Assembly (NCBI GenBank): GCA_014800245.1
Contig: JAAVGM010000011.1
Coordinates: forward strand, 164,026-228,025
Length of the DNA: 64,000 nucleotides
Source of the DNA: Bacteroidales bacterium
GTDB taxonomy: Bacteria > Bacteroidota > Bacteroidia > Bacteroidales > Muribaculaceae
Direction: 5' to 3'
The position numbers and the translations under genes were made by a program. The notes under the pieces are model-generated. The model saw only the letters and a program-made list of their open reading frames with translations. It ran no database searches and had not been told where the DNA came from. Below, one piece after another: positions 45,256 to 54,484 of the stretch. Positions within the stretch are counted from its first letter, which is position 1. Each line of letters begins with the position of its first letter.

Positions 45256-45822
45256 TTAGATCTTTCCTACAAGGTCGATTGAAGGTTTGAGGGTTGCAGC
45301 GCCCTCTTTCCATTTAGCGGGACAAACCTCGCCGGGGTGAGATGCCACAAATTGAGCGGCCTCCACTTTGCGAAGAAGTTCGTCGGCATTTCGACCTATG
45401 CTGTTATCCTGAATCTCAACAAGCTTGATGAGACCTTCAGGATCGGAAACGAATGTGCCTCGATATGCCACGCCTTCCTCTTCATCCATCACGCCGAATG
45501 CACGGGCCAAAAGACCCTTGTTATCGGCAAGCATCGGATATTGAATCTTCTTGATGCTGTCGGAAGCATCGTGCCATGCCTTATGCACAAACTGAGTGTC
45601 GCAGCTTACGGAGTAAACCTCCACACCCATTGATTTAAGTTTATCATATTTCTCTGCGAGATCCACAAGCTCGGTGGGGCATACGAAAGTGAAGTCGGCA
45701 GGATAGAAGAAGAACACTGCCCATTTGCCGAGGACATCCTTATCTGTCACTGTCTTGAACTCTCCGTTATGATATGCCTGAACCTTAAACTCAGGGATAC
45801 GTGTGTTTACAATAGTATTCAT
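45256..45822 (-). CDS. ahpC: Peroxiredoxin AhpC
   Basis: 188 aa, typical two-cysteine peroxiredoxin. It reduces hydrogen peroxide and organic hydroperoxides in the cytoplasm. The peroxidatic Cys48 is in FYPADFTFVCPTEL and the resolving cysteine is in HPGEVCPAKW near the C-terminus. AhpF downstream regenerates it. The 190-bp upstream region shows no clear -33/-7 pair, so a dedicated stress regulator such as OxyR may set expression. That is an inference. Confidence 0.97.
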   Translation of the reverse strand: MNTIVNTRIPEFKVQAYHNGEFKTVTDKDVLGKWAVFFFYPADFTFVCPTELVDLAEKYDKLKSMGVEVYSVSCDTQFVHKAWHDASDSIKKIQYPMLADNKGLLARAFGVMDEEEGVAYRGTFVSDPEGLIKLVEIQDNSIGRNADELLRKVEAAQFVASHPGEVCPAKWKEGAATLKPSIDLVGKI

Positions 45823-45952
45823 TTCAATTATTCTTTTTATTTTAAATTATCTATTTCTTTTTGTTATACCCTTAAAACGCACCTTTAATCCCAAAGGTTG
45901 ACTCCTTTCAGATTCTTTAACCTTATCGAAGAAATAGCTAAAATATATAAAA

Positions 45953-45994
45953 AATATTGCTGCCTGATAAAAGATTTTATCGGACAGCAATATT
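45953..45994 (-). terminator. Terminator of the LRR-protein gene
   Basis: AATATTGCTG... and ...CAGCAATATT pair over about 18 bp with two mismatches around a GATT-centred loop, 25-65 bp after the stop of the minus-strand LRR gene. It lies upstream of ahpC. Confidence 0.7.
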
Positions 45995-46019
45995 TATAAA
46001 GGTTTTTCTCTATTCAAGC

Positions 46020-49000
46020 TTACTTGACAAGCACTTTTGAAGTCTTACCATTCTGACGACGGATATAGATACCGGATTCCGGATTAACTACACGAACACC
46101 CGATAGATCGTAGTATTCTACATCACCCTCAGCAGCCGCATCTACACCAACTTCATCCACACCTGCCATTCTTATATCCAGAAGATAAGTGTATTGATAG
46201 AGGTCAGGGAAAAGCGGGTTGATCATTACGCACATAACATCGTCAAGTGTTTTCTTGAAAGTGGTGACACCATCTTCAATCTCATACTCCTCACCTTCGA
46301 TGAGTTCTTCACCCTGAAGATCACCAAGCTCGTCAAACCAAGGAGAATTAACGAACCAGCGGAACTCAGTTGCTACACCCATACGTTCTGCCTGCGCACT
46401 AAGATCTACAATATGACCTTCCTTAACATCCGGATTCAAAGGAAGCTGATCTGAATAGCCGTATATATACCAGGAATCCTTCGGGAAGGGAAGTGTAGCG
46501 ATAGTGAAGTTGTTATACTGCAGGCTCAACACTCTCAACGCAGGATTATTATCAAGATCTATTGTTGTGAGCTTATTGTTGGTGATTCCAAGCTGAGCAA
46601 GAGCAGGAAGCTTGCTGAGATCAATGCTTTCAAGTTCATTGCTGTTCAAGCCAAGATCCCAAAGTCTGGCATTATCCAATTTCACTTCCTTAAGCTTATT
46701 GTCAGTCGCATAAAGAGCCTGGAGATTGTTATGACCGGCTACATCAAGAGTCTCAAGGTTGTTGCCTGAGAAATTGACCATCTCAAGGTTAGGATAAATA
46801 GTGTTGATATCTATCTGCTTTGTCAAGCCATTTCCAACTAGTCGGAACTCCTTAAGTGCAGGGCAAACAGGAAGCTTGAAATCTACAGTAGAAAGATTAC
46901 TGTTATCCCAAGCGAAGAGAGTGAGTTGTTTCATCTTAGATGCATCAAGAGCAGAAACTTTCACTCCATTGAAGCTGAATACAGTCACATTGTCATTGTC
47001 ATCATAAGAGTAGCACTTAACATTTGCACCTGCAGTTGTATTTATGTCATACGCAGTGAACGTGTTCTGAAGAACATACTGTTCAAGGTTGCCGTCATCT
47101 TTCCAGTCAATATAAACCGTCGTTCCATTGGTCTTGCCGGCAAGCGACATGGCAGCTGTGGCATTTTCTGTTGTAGTGAATGTAGCAAACACATTGGTCG
47201 GCATCTCAGCTGCAAGCACATTGGTGGTCATGTAAGCATCCTTGCCCTCAAAAGCGGGGAATGCAGGATGAGTCATAGTACAATACACCTCACCAACAGA
47301 AGTATCGAGGAATTTGAAACGGCCATTCTCATTCATGATCTGTGCATCTGTCAGAACCTTATCACCTTCAACTGTGCGCCATACAAATGAAGTGGTCTGA
47401 CCCTTTGAATCCGTATAGAGATATTTTGTGAGGTTGATGCTCGGAGCCTTTGAGGGAACCTCTACCTTATTCTGGGGAGCATATACATAATTGTCATAGC
47501 AGCCGGCTGCCGGAAGAGCAGCGAAAGGCATATCATTGTAAGAAAGATCAAAGTTCTCAAGAAGCACGTAAGGAGGTATCAAAATATTTGACAAATGATT
47601 GCCTGCGAGGTCAAGCACTGTCAATGCCTCAAGGTCGTTCATATCAAACTCCTGAATATTGTTGTTTGAAAGATAAAGTTCCTTGAGATCAAAATAGTTT
47701 GTATCATCAAAGCCTGTGAGCTGGTTATTGCTCAAATCAATCTTAAGAGCTGCACGTGCGTCGCCGCCGGCGAAAGAAGTGATTCTATTGTTCTTTGCTG
47801 AAATTTCCCTCAACCATACCTTCTCGAAACGACCGTTGCCGGCTACAAGGCTGAGATAGGTCAGATTATTATTGTCCAGGTTTAGATATGTGAGCATATT
47901 ATTCCATGACAAATCAATCTCAGAAAGCTGACATCCATTTATTGCCAACTCCTTGAGCTGACCGGCCTGAGAGAAGTCGGTCTCAGAGATGCGTCCTCGG
48001 CTAACACCGAACGCAGTGAGATATTCGCCTTCCGGCAGATAGATGATGGTCTGATCACCCTCGCGTCTTCCTGTCACGTTGGCAGTTGCAGGAAGTTCGG
48101 AAGATGTAGCCGTAAATTCCTTCAAGGTGCCCTTGCCGAAATCTACATAGAAAGTTATAGGATTTTCAGGAGTTGCATTAGCAAGACCAACACTCATCTC
48201 AACCGTTGTAGCCGCAGAACTGAAACCGACACTCACTGCGGGTGAGGGTTGTCCGAAGTCGGCAGCAGTCTTTACTTTAAAACGAGTTGTATTCAACGAC
48301 CCTTCTGTGAACAAGGTATTATAGAATGCAACATATACGCTGTCAGTCAACGCCTTATTCAAAGTAATCTTGCCATTGTCATAGCTATAATAGTCGCCAG
48401 GAACCTCATTCACCTCAAGAGGATTCCGGGGATTATAGTAAATAAGCTTGCCGACAGTCTCAGTGTTAGGACGTAACACTCTTGAAGAAAGGTCGATCAC
48501 ATCTCCCTCCTTGTAACTGAGCTCTACAGGCATATCATTCTGGCCGTAGCGATACTCATAGAAACGCGGATCCGGAAGAGTGGCGTAGTCCATGTTGTTG
48601 AAGCTCACATCAAGATTGATAAGCTGGTCATTATTATCCAGATTAATCTCTGTCATCTTATTATGACCTGCATAAAGATCCACAAGCAAAGGATTCTTTG
48701 ACACATCAAGATTAGAGATATTATTTCCCGAACAGAACAACGTTGTAAGTGCCGGGTTATGTGTGAGGTCGAGGTTGGAGATCTTCACATCAGTGAAAAC
48801 TGTTCCTCCATTCGTGCAATAAAATTGCTGAAGCTTGGGATTATGACTCAAATCAACAGAACCAACTCGTGTTTCAGAGATATTCAGAATCAATAGTTCT
48901 GGATTCTTGGATACATCAATTGAGCTTACAGCAGTTGCATCCACAGAAAGTCGCACCAGATGCGGGCATTTGGTCGGGTCGATATGAGTAAGCGAATGTG

Positions 49001-49634
49001 TGCTGTAAGCACCGAATGACATCAAGTTTGGATATGTTGTGATATCAAAGTCAGGATCTATATTATCAATCATATTCAGCTCCAGGATAGTAAGTTCGGG
49101 CTTATCTTCTCCCACTACAAGAGGAGTTACATCAAAAGGATTGGCCTGAAGATATAGAGCCTGGAGTTTCTTCATATGGCTCACATCAAGGCTCTTCAAG
49201 AGATTGTATCCAAGGTCGAGCACCTGAAGATTTGTGAGCTCAGGGAAGGATATCTCATCAATATAGCAGCCCTGACCATCAAACACATCTATCAGACTTG
49301 CATCACCATAGATTTTCACTATTCCTTCAGGAGAAGCGGAACAAGTGAAGTAAGTTCCTTTAAGAGCACCGGACTCTTCATCAAAATAAGCCTGCTTCAC
49401 TTCCTCCTCCACGGGTCCATAGCCATAATCAACTTCAATGTAGGTGTCCTTAGAGGCTCCCAACATGATAGTGAACACCGAACCTGCATTAGTCTGGTTA
49501 AGGATATCCGTGTGGAATGTGATAATAGGCTCTTCACCTGCCTTCACAGCATGAGTCGGAATCAACCCTGCGAATACCATCGCAACGGCTGCCACTAAGC
49601 GCATCACAAAATTTGCGGACATTAGTTTTTTCAT
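46020..49634 (-). CDS. Secreted leucine-rich-repeat protein with T9SS sorting domain
   Basis: 1204 aa. A signal peptide (cut near THAV-KA) is followed by three blocks of leucine-rich repeats: residues about 130-355, about 555-720 and about 920-1080. The repeats have the pattern L..LD...N.L..LDVS. Beta-rich domains separate the blocks. The last about 50 residues (YYDLSGVRVVNPESGIYIRRQ ... KVLVK; only part quoted) are a type A T9SS sorting domain, so the protein should cross the outer membrane and be handled by PorU/PorV. It lies 14 bp after the subtilase gene. Ligand unknown. Confidence 0.85.
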   Translation of the reverse strand: MKKLMSANFVMRLVAAVAMVFAGLIPTHAVKAGEEPIITFHTDILNQTNAGSVFTIMLGASKDTYIEVDYGYGPVEEEVKQAYFDEESGALKGTYFTCSASPEGIVKIYGDASLIDVFDGQGCYIDEISFPELTNLQVLDLGYNLLKSLDVSHMKKLQALYLQANPFDVTPLVVGEDKPELTILELNMIDNIDPDFDITTYPNLMSFGAYSTHSLTHIDPTKCPHLVRLSVDATAVSSIDVSKNPELLILNISETRVGSVDLSHNPKLQQFYCTNGGTVFTDVKISNLDLTHNPALTTLFCSGNNISNLDVSKNPLLVDLYAGHNKMTEINLDNNDQLINLDVSFNNMDYATLPDPRFYEYRYGQNDMPVELSYKEGDVIDLSSRVLRPNTETVGKLIYYNPRNPLEVNEVPGDYYSYDNGKITLNKALTDSVYVAFYNTLFTEGSLNTTRFKVKTAADFGQPSPAVSVGFSSAATTVEMSVGLANATPENPITFYVDFGKGTLKEFTATSSELPATANVTGRREGDQTIIYLPEGEYLTAFGVSRGRISETDFSQAGQLKELAINGCQLSEIDLSWNNMLTYLNLDNNNLTYLSLVAGNGRFEKVWLREISAKNNRITSFAGGDARAALKIDLSNNQLTGFDDTNYFDLKELYLSNNNIQEFDMNDLEALTVLDLAGNHLSNILIPPYVLLENFDLSYNDMPFAALPAAGCYDNYVYAPQNKVEVPSKAPSINLTKYLYTDSKGQTTSFVWRTVEGDKVLTDAQIMNENGRFKFLDTSVGEVYCTMTHPAFPAFEGKDAYMTTNVLAAEMPTNVFATFTTTENATAAMSLAGKTNGTTVYIDWKDDGNLEQYVLQNTFTAYDINTTAGANVKCYSYDDNDNVTVFSFNGVKVSALDASKMKQLTLFAWDNSNLSTVDFKLPVCPALKEFRLVGNGLTKQIDINTIYPNLEMVNFSGNNLETLDVAGHNNLQALYATDNKLKEVKLDNARLWDLGLNSNELESIDLSKLPALAQLGITNNKLTTIDLDNNPALRVLSLQYNNFTIATLPFPKDSWYIYGYSDQLPLNPDVKEGHIVDLSAQAERMGVATEFRWFVNSPWFDELGDLQGEELIEGEEYEIEDGVTTFKKTLDDVMCVMINPLFPDLYQYTYLLDIRMAGVDEVGVDAAAEGDVEYYDLSGVRVVNPESGIYIRRQNGKTSKVLVK

Positions 49635-49648
49635 CTCAGATTATTAAT

Positions 49649-51985
49649 TTAGTTAATGGATAGTTTAATTGAACCGTTATTTACTTTCACAACATACACT
49701 CCGGAAACCAAAGCGGATGTATCAATTGAAATCTCGTTGCCATTGGCTGATGCGTCGAGCACACATGCTCCTGACACATTATAGACTTTAGCCGATACTG
49801 AAGATGCACCCGGAACAAGGATATCGTAAATTGAACCATTTCGACGAACTTCAAGGCGCTGTGAACCATCGGCTGCAATTTCGCTTACACCGCTTACTCC
49901 TTTCAACACCTCTTTAAGAGCTGCGTATGCGTCAAGCTTACCAGCACCCCACTGCAATGGATTGCCGGAATTTGTCACTGATTCATCCTTGACGGCGGTG
50001 CGCATGATGATATCGCGGGCCTCGGCTGCCTTAAGCGTGGGATCAGCTTCAAGAAGCACAGCGATAGTTCCTGCCACTACAGGCGAGGACATCGAAGTTC
50101 CTATGCTTTGATGGAAATCATTATTTCGTCCATTTTCAACTGCGCGTGCCTGTATATCGGCATCTGACATGCCTGCAAGATCAATATAATATTTATTGCT
50201 TGAGCTTATGATAGAAGCGCCCGGAGCTGTAATATGAGGAAGCTCTCTCCCATCTACGAGCTTACCGAAAGACGAGAAAGGACAGATCTGATTCATCGGA
50301 ATCACATCATCCCAATAACCATATACACCGCTATCAAGACTTGCCCAATAATTACGGGTGGTGTATGCCCCAACTACAATCGGATTCTTTCCACAAGACA
50401 GATCACTGATTGTTCCGTCAAAACCACCATCCGTGTATCCATTCACTCCATTTCCTGAGAAATATACCCAAGTTCCGTCACCGTAAATATCGATGCGTTG
50501 ACCATCCTTACCGGTAACTTGGAAAGAGATTGCGTAATTGCCATTGGCATTATTGGAAGGGTTATCCCAGCATGTAAAATCAATCACAGTGTAGTAACGA
50601 CCTGAATCAGCATCAAGCATCCCGGCAAGCCCTATATATCCTTCGAAATACTTACCAAAGGTGGGATCTACTTTATCAGCGGTGTCTCCCTGCCAATCTG
50701 AGGAGGATACCCAGTATTGAGATACTCCTTCTCCGGTTGCAGAAGGCGATAAGGGGAAACGGGTGGCTACTGTGCCACGCTGCTTATTGAACACCTGCGC
50801 CTGAATCTCAAAAGGCTCGTCTGTGTCGGAATAGACATACACCTGACCTGAACGAGGATTGAGGTATGTGGAGTAGCCGTCGCTGAGCTGAGGCATCATG
50901 GATGTAAGGAAAGTGCCCACCTGATTATCATCGGCTGTCAAAGTCTTGTTGATAGCTATAGGCTGATCTCCTTCATTACCTGCCGACATGCAGACAATGC
51001 AATTCACCTGATCATCGGCTACAATAGCATCGATATACTGACAAAGAGGCGAGGAGCCATCGTGAGAACCGATATTTGAGCCGAGCGAAAGATTAATCAC
51101 CGCAGGCTGATTCACCTCCCATGCATAATCAAGAATGCTCTCACAACCAAGCGATACAAAATAGTCGGTGAGATTACCGCCGTCTGCGGCAGCCGCTACA
51201 ATGTCGGCATCGTATGCGATTCCATAATATGGATTGTCAACTTCAACTACTTTTCCTGTACGGAAATCCACTGCCTCGCCAGCCTTCACCTTGCCACGAT
51301 AGTTACCGGCCATGATACCGGTGGTGTGAGTGGCGTGATAGCTCTGATCGTCGTCAGTGTCAAGACGCTCGAATTTATCTCCTGTGATATTTGCAACCTC
51401 TACAGTCTGCGCACCGTTTGCCGACTGTCCATAACGATATATATTAAGCTGCTTGAAGCGTGTCACTCCATTTTCATCAAGGAAGTTTACATGGCTCGGA
51501 TCAAAACCGCCGTCAACTACACCCGCAATCACCCCCTTTCCGCTAAAGGCCCGTGGAAGGCCTTCTCCGGCATGGATTTTATCTACGCCTATAGCCTGAC
51601 GAGTTCTATCCATTTTCTGAGAAACCGGAGACTCTGTACGAATAGAGACAACGCAGTCGAGAGCTTCTACATTTTCAAGATTTGAAAGAGAAAATTCGCC
51701 AAGTGCGATTGTGCCGCGAAGCGACTGAACATTCACACCTGCCGCTTCGAGATCAGCAGCCTTTGTGCCTTCTTTCACTGTGATAAACGCACGGATAGTT
51801 TCATCCTCGGCAGAGCGAGTGCGCACCTGCTTCATGATCTTAGCCTCTCCTTTAGGGGTTTTCACCATCTCTATAGGAGCCTTTTTACTCCTTAGTCGGG
51901 CACGGCTACCAAGATCTGTCTTGGTGGCGGCCACGGCTCCTAATGCCACAGTGGCATAAAGGGAATATACCAAATATCTTTTCAT
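49649..51985 (-). CDS. Subtilisin-like (S8) serine protease, T9SS cargo
   Basis: 778 aa. The signal peptide is followed by an inhibitor-like propeptide (about 60-120). The catalytic domain has Asp158 (AGVVDGGFDP), His217 (SYHATHTTG) and Ser631 (SIGTSMSSP). An inserted region of about 170 residues lies between the oxyanion Asn strand and the serine. The C-terminus (AKVYNVSGACVLD ... LVSGVYVVKVNNG) is a T9SS sorting domain, so secretion and surface attachment are expected. It is upstream of, and probably co-transcribed with, the LRR gene. Confidence 0.93.
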   Translation of the reverse strand: MKRYLVYSLYATVALGAVAATKTDLGSRARLRSKKAPIEMVKTPKGEAKIMKQVRTRSAEDETIRAFITVKEGTKAADLEAAGVNVQSLRGTIALGEFSLSNLENVEALDCVVSIRTESPVSQKMDRTRQAIGVDKIHAGEGLPRAFSGKGVIAGVVDGGFDPSHVNFLDENGVTRFKQLNIYRYGQSANGAQTVEVANITGDKFERLDTDDDQSYHATHTTGIMAGNYRGKVKAGEAVDFRTGKVVEVDNPYYGIAYDADIVAAAADGGNLTDYFVSLGCESILDYAWEVNQPAVINLSLGSNIGSHDGSSPLCQYIDAIVADDQVNCIVCMSAGNEGDQPIAINKTLTADDNQVGTFLTSMMPQLSDGYSTYLNPRSGQVYVYSDTDEPFEIQAQVFNKQRGTVATRFPLSPSATGEGVSQYWVSSSDWQGDTADKVDPTFGKYFEGYIGLAGMLDADSGRYYTVIDFTCWDNPSNNANGNYAISFQVTGKDGQRIDIYGDGTWVYFSGNGVNGYTDGGFDGTISDLSCGKNPIVVGAYTTRNYWASLDSGVYGYWDDVIPMNQICPFSSFGKLVDGRELPHITAPGASIISSSNKYYIDLAGMSDADIQARAVENGRNNDFHQSIGTSMSSPVVAGTIAVLLEADPTLKAAEARDIIMRTAVKDESVTNSGNPLQWGAGKLDAYAALKEVLKGVSGVSEIAADGSQRLEVRRNGSIYDILVPGASSVSAKVYNVSGACVLDASANGNEISIDTSALVSGVYVVKVNNGSIKLSIN

Positions 51986-52048
51986 CGTTGAATGATTGTC
52001 AGATTTATTTGAATGATTATAAACTGAGTATAATGGTCTTAGTTATGA

Positions 52049-52088
52049 GTTCGGGATTGGAATAAAAACGAATATTCCAATCCCAAAC
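52049..52088 (-). terminator. Hairpin between two T9SS cargo genes
   Basis: GTTCGGGATTGGAATA (52049-52064) pairs with TATTCCAATCCCAAAC (52073-52088) over 15 of 16 positions. There is no T-run on the minus strand, so termination strength is uncertain. Confidence 0.55.
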
Positions 52089-52123
52089 TTTGCTTTATAG
52101 TTCTTTATTTCAGGAATCAAGCC

Positions 52124-54115
52124 TTATTTCACAACCACCTTCTTGCCACCTGCTACATAAATTCCGGCAGGAAGCGCTTTAAGATCGTCGTTTGTTGCGT
52201 TGCGCTTAACAACAACACCCTGGATAGAGAAGATGTCGAATACACTGTCAGCACCAACGAAGCTGTCGGCAATACCGCTTGAGAGATCTGTGGTGATGAT
52301 AATATTCTTCTCTTTCTCTTCCGGTCCAACTACGATTGAATATACACCATTCTCATCAGGATTCACTACCTTATCGCCATCCTTTACAAGGAATTCAACT
52401 CCAGCTGCGCGAGCGGCCGCTGCAACAGTCTTGACATGAATCTGTGTACCTTTGTAGGATAAAGTAGGACGGCCTGTGGTATGATCAAACTTAGTGACAT
52501 GATCGTGATAAACCTCCACTGCATCCTTTACTTCATCATCCACAGTGTATGAAAGCTTAACCGGTGTCGGTTCACCCAAGAAATATTTTATCACCGCTCC
52601 ATCTGCGAGAGATTCAGTGGCCTCACATCTATAGCTATTTACAATAGGCATATTATTCACCATATAGTAAGTCGAACCTTCTGTAGAATATGCCGAGAAA
52701 GTGAAGGGAAGATCCTCATCAGAGAATTTAATGAAGTTATAACCTTTTTCAAGGCGATTCTGTGTGTAGTCAACATAGCTCAAGCTTACGCTGCCGTCAT
52801 ACCATTCTGCATCCTCATCAACATATACAACTGCTGTTTTAGTGCGGTTTGCATTGAGATCTGTTACATTCACTTCAATCGTGCAATCTCCTTCCACTGT
52901 ATATGAGCTGTTGTAGAAATATTCGGGAGCCACACCATCAACCAAAATGCCATCAACTCTCCAACCGTTATTGGCTTTAAACTTAATCGTTTTGTTACCG
53001 CTACCAACTTCAATCACATCTCCTGATTTGCTGAAGTCGTAGGCACTGCCCTCAGTATATCCATTAATTAGCTTCACTATCTGGAAAGCCTCCGGGTTTT
53101 CTGTGTTAATAGTAACATTGAATACTTGCTCCTTATCGGCAGAGAAAACAAAATTATATTCTGCAGCGACATCCGGATTGCCATTCTCTAAGAGCATGCT
53201 TTGGGTGTCACCATAAACACTTGCTTTTTCTGCTCCATTAAGAGCACAATATACAGTTTCATATCCATCCTTATTCAGGTAGATATAAAGATAATAGCCG
53301 GCCTCTACTTGATAATCTCCTGCCTGCCATGCCTCGCGATCAATTGTCTGATAATTATATTCTACATGATCAATGATTGCATCAGGAACGCCGTCAAATG
53401 CAAAATTAAGTTTGGCGTATGTTTTAGGTTTGTCAGTATATACTCTCACTTTATCACCATCTTGAGGTGCATACTCGAAATTGCCATAATTTCCGGAGAG
53501 TTCTTCTGTATAACCGTCTGCATAAGTCACTTCCACTTTCCAAAGCTGATCGGGTGTGGAATAGTTATTACTCCCTATCTGATACTTGGCTCCTCCGTTA
53601 AACTCAATTGTCGTCTCTTCAGTCGAGAGAGTAATTGATGTATAGGTCTGAGTATTTCGCATATAGGCCGCATCCACTTTATCACCAATACCTACCACTG
53701 TGAAAGTCCCACCTTTTGAAGCAGTAACAACCAATATATCACCGGCGCTGTGAGATGACATATAACTCCAAATATAGCCATCTGGTCTTGGGCTCACAGA
53801 ATTAGAATAATGCGGATTTGTTTTCTGAGCTGTCTCATTTACCATGCTCACAAGACCATACCCGCCATCCGTATTCGGACGGATCTGGAACTGAGATGAG
53901 TTATCGTAGGGCAACTGTACCTCACCATAGGCATCGGGCTTATATGTGCCGGTTTCTACGGTATTATAATTTTCGTCGTACTGTGTTGTTACGACATAGC
54001 CACTATCCTCCGGAGAGAACACTATAGTGAGGAATTGGTCTTCCTCGGCGCTGGCGTGGAAGGTTGCTCCCATTGCCATCACCATCATAAAAAGTAGTGA
54101 GTAGATTTTTCTCAT
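52124..54115 (-). CDS. Secreted beta-rich protein with T9SS sorting domain, unknown function
   Basis: 663 aa. The N-terminus MRKIYSLLFMMVMAMGATFHASA is a clear signal peptide (only its features are used). The body is acidic, rich in Tyr, Asn and Gly, with repeated beta-sandwich-like segments. No enzyme motif is recognised. The last about 45 residues (VFDIFSIQGVVVKRNA ... LPAGIYVAGGKKVVVK) form a T9SS sorting domain. It is probably a surface adhesin or binding protein. It is the first of three consecutive cargo genes on this strand. Confidence 0.75.
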   Translation of the reverse strand: MRKIYSLLFMMVMAMGATFHASAEEDQFLTIVFSPEDSGYVVTTQYDENYNTVETGTYKPDAYGEVQLPYDNSSQFQIRPNTDGGYGLVSMVNETAQKTNPHYSNSVSPRPDGYIWSYMSSHSAGDILVVTASKGGTFTVVGIGDKVDAAYMRNTQTYTSITLSTEETTIEFNGGAKYQIGSNNYSTPDQLWKVEVTYADGYTEELSGNYGNFEYAPQDGDKVRVYTDKPKTYAKLNFAFDGVPDAIIDHVEYNYQTIDREAWQAGDYQVEAGYYLYIYLNKDGYETVYCALNGAEKASVYGDTQSMLLENGNPDVAAEYNFVFSADKEQVFNVTINTENPEAFQIVKLINGYTEGSAYDFSKSGDVIEVGSGNKTIKFKANNGWRVDGILVDGVAPEYFYNSSYTVEGDCTIEVNVTDLNANRTKTAVVYVDEDAEWYDGSVSLSYVDYTQNRLEKGYNFIKFSDEDLPFTFSAYSTEGSTYYMVNNMPIVNSYRCEATESLADGAVIKYFLGEPTPVKLSYTVDDEVKDAVEVYHDHVTKFDHTTGRPTLSYKGTQIHVKTVAAAARAAGVEFLVKDGDKVVNPDENGVYSIVVGPEEKEKNIIITTDLSSGIADSFVGADSVFDIFSIQGVVVKRNATNDDLKALPAGIYVAGGKKVVVK

Positions 54116-54186
54116 AATGTTAAAAATTCATTGTTAAATGTTATGTATTTTTGTTTAGCTATTTACTACCTTAATCAAAATATTCC

Positions 54187-54211
54187 TTGCATTTTGAAGA
54201 ATGCAAAAATA
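54187..54211 (-). promoter_or_regulatory. -7 element and inverted repeat upstream of the T9SS cargo gene
   Basis: On the minus strand TATTTTTG (54211-54204) matches the -7 consensus. An inverted repeat TTGCATT-N6-AATGCAA (54187-54206) overlaps it and covers the expected start site, which is suitable for a repressor. No clear -33 TTG is present. The rest of the 369-bp gap (54116-54484) is AT-rich and empty apart from the secA terminator. Confidence 0.45.
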
Positions 54212-54420
54212 TATTTTCATATTTTTCCTGAAAGAAGAATTTAATATAAAATGACCTTTCGATAAAAAATGTATATTTATACTTTATTTTTTTTAATTAA
54301 ATACAAGATATATACAACAGTCTGTCAATTCATATTTTTGAGCACAAAATAACATAAAATTAAAATAACAACCAAACATTTTGTATATAAATTTATATTT
54401 TTTATGCAATATATTTATAT

Positions 54421-54451
54421 AAAAAAGAGTCCGACATCTCGCCGGACTCTT
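54421..54451 (-). terminator. Terminator of secA
   Basis: AAGAGTCCG (54425-54433) and CGGACTCTT (54443-54451) form a perfect 9-bp stem. On the minus strand it runs into TTTTTT, about 35 bp after the secA stop. Confidence 0.9.
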
Positions 54452-54484
54452 CAAGTTGAGTTAAAGGTATATGATTTTTATTTC

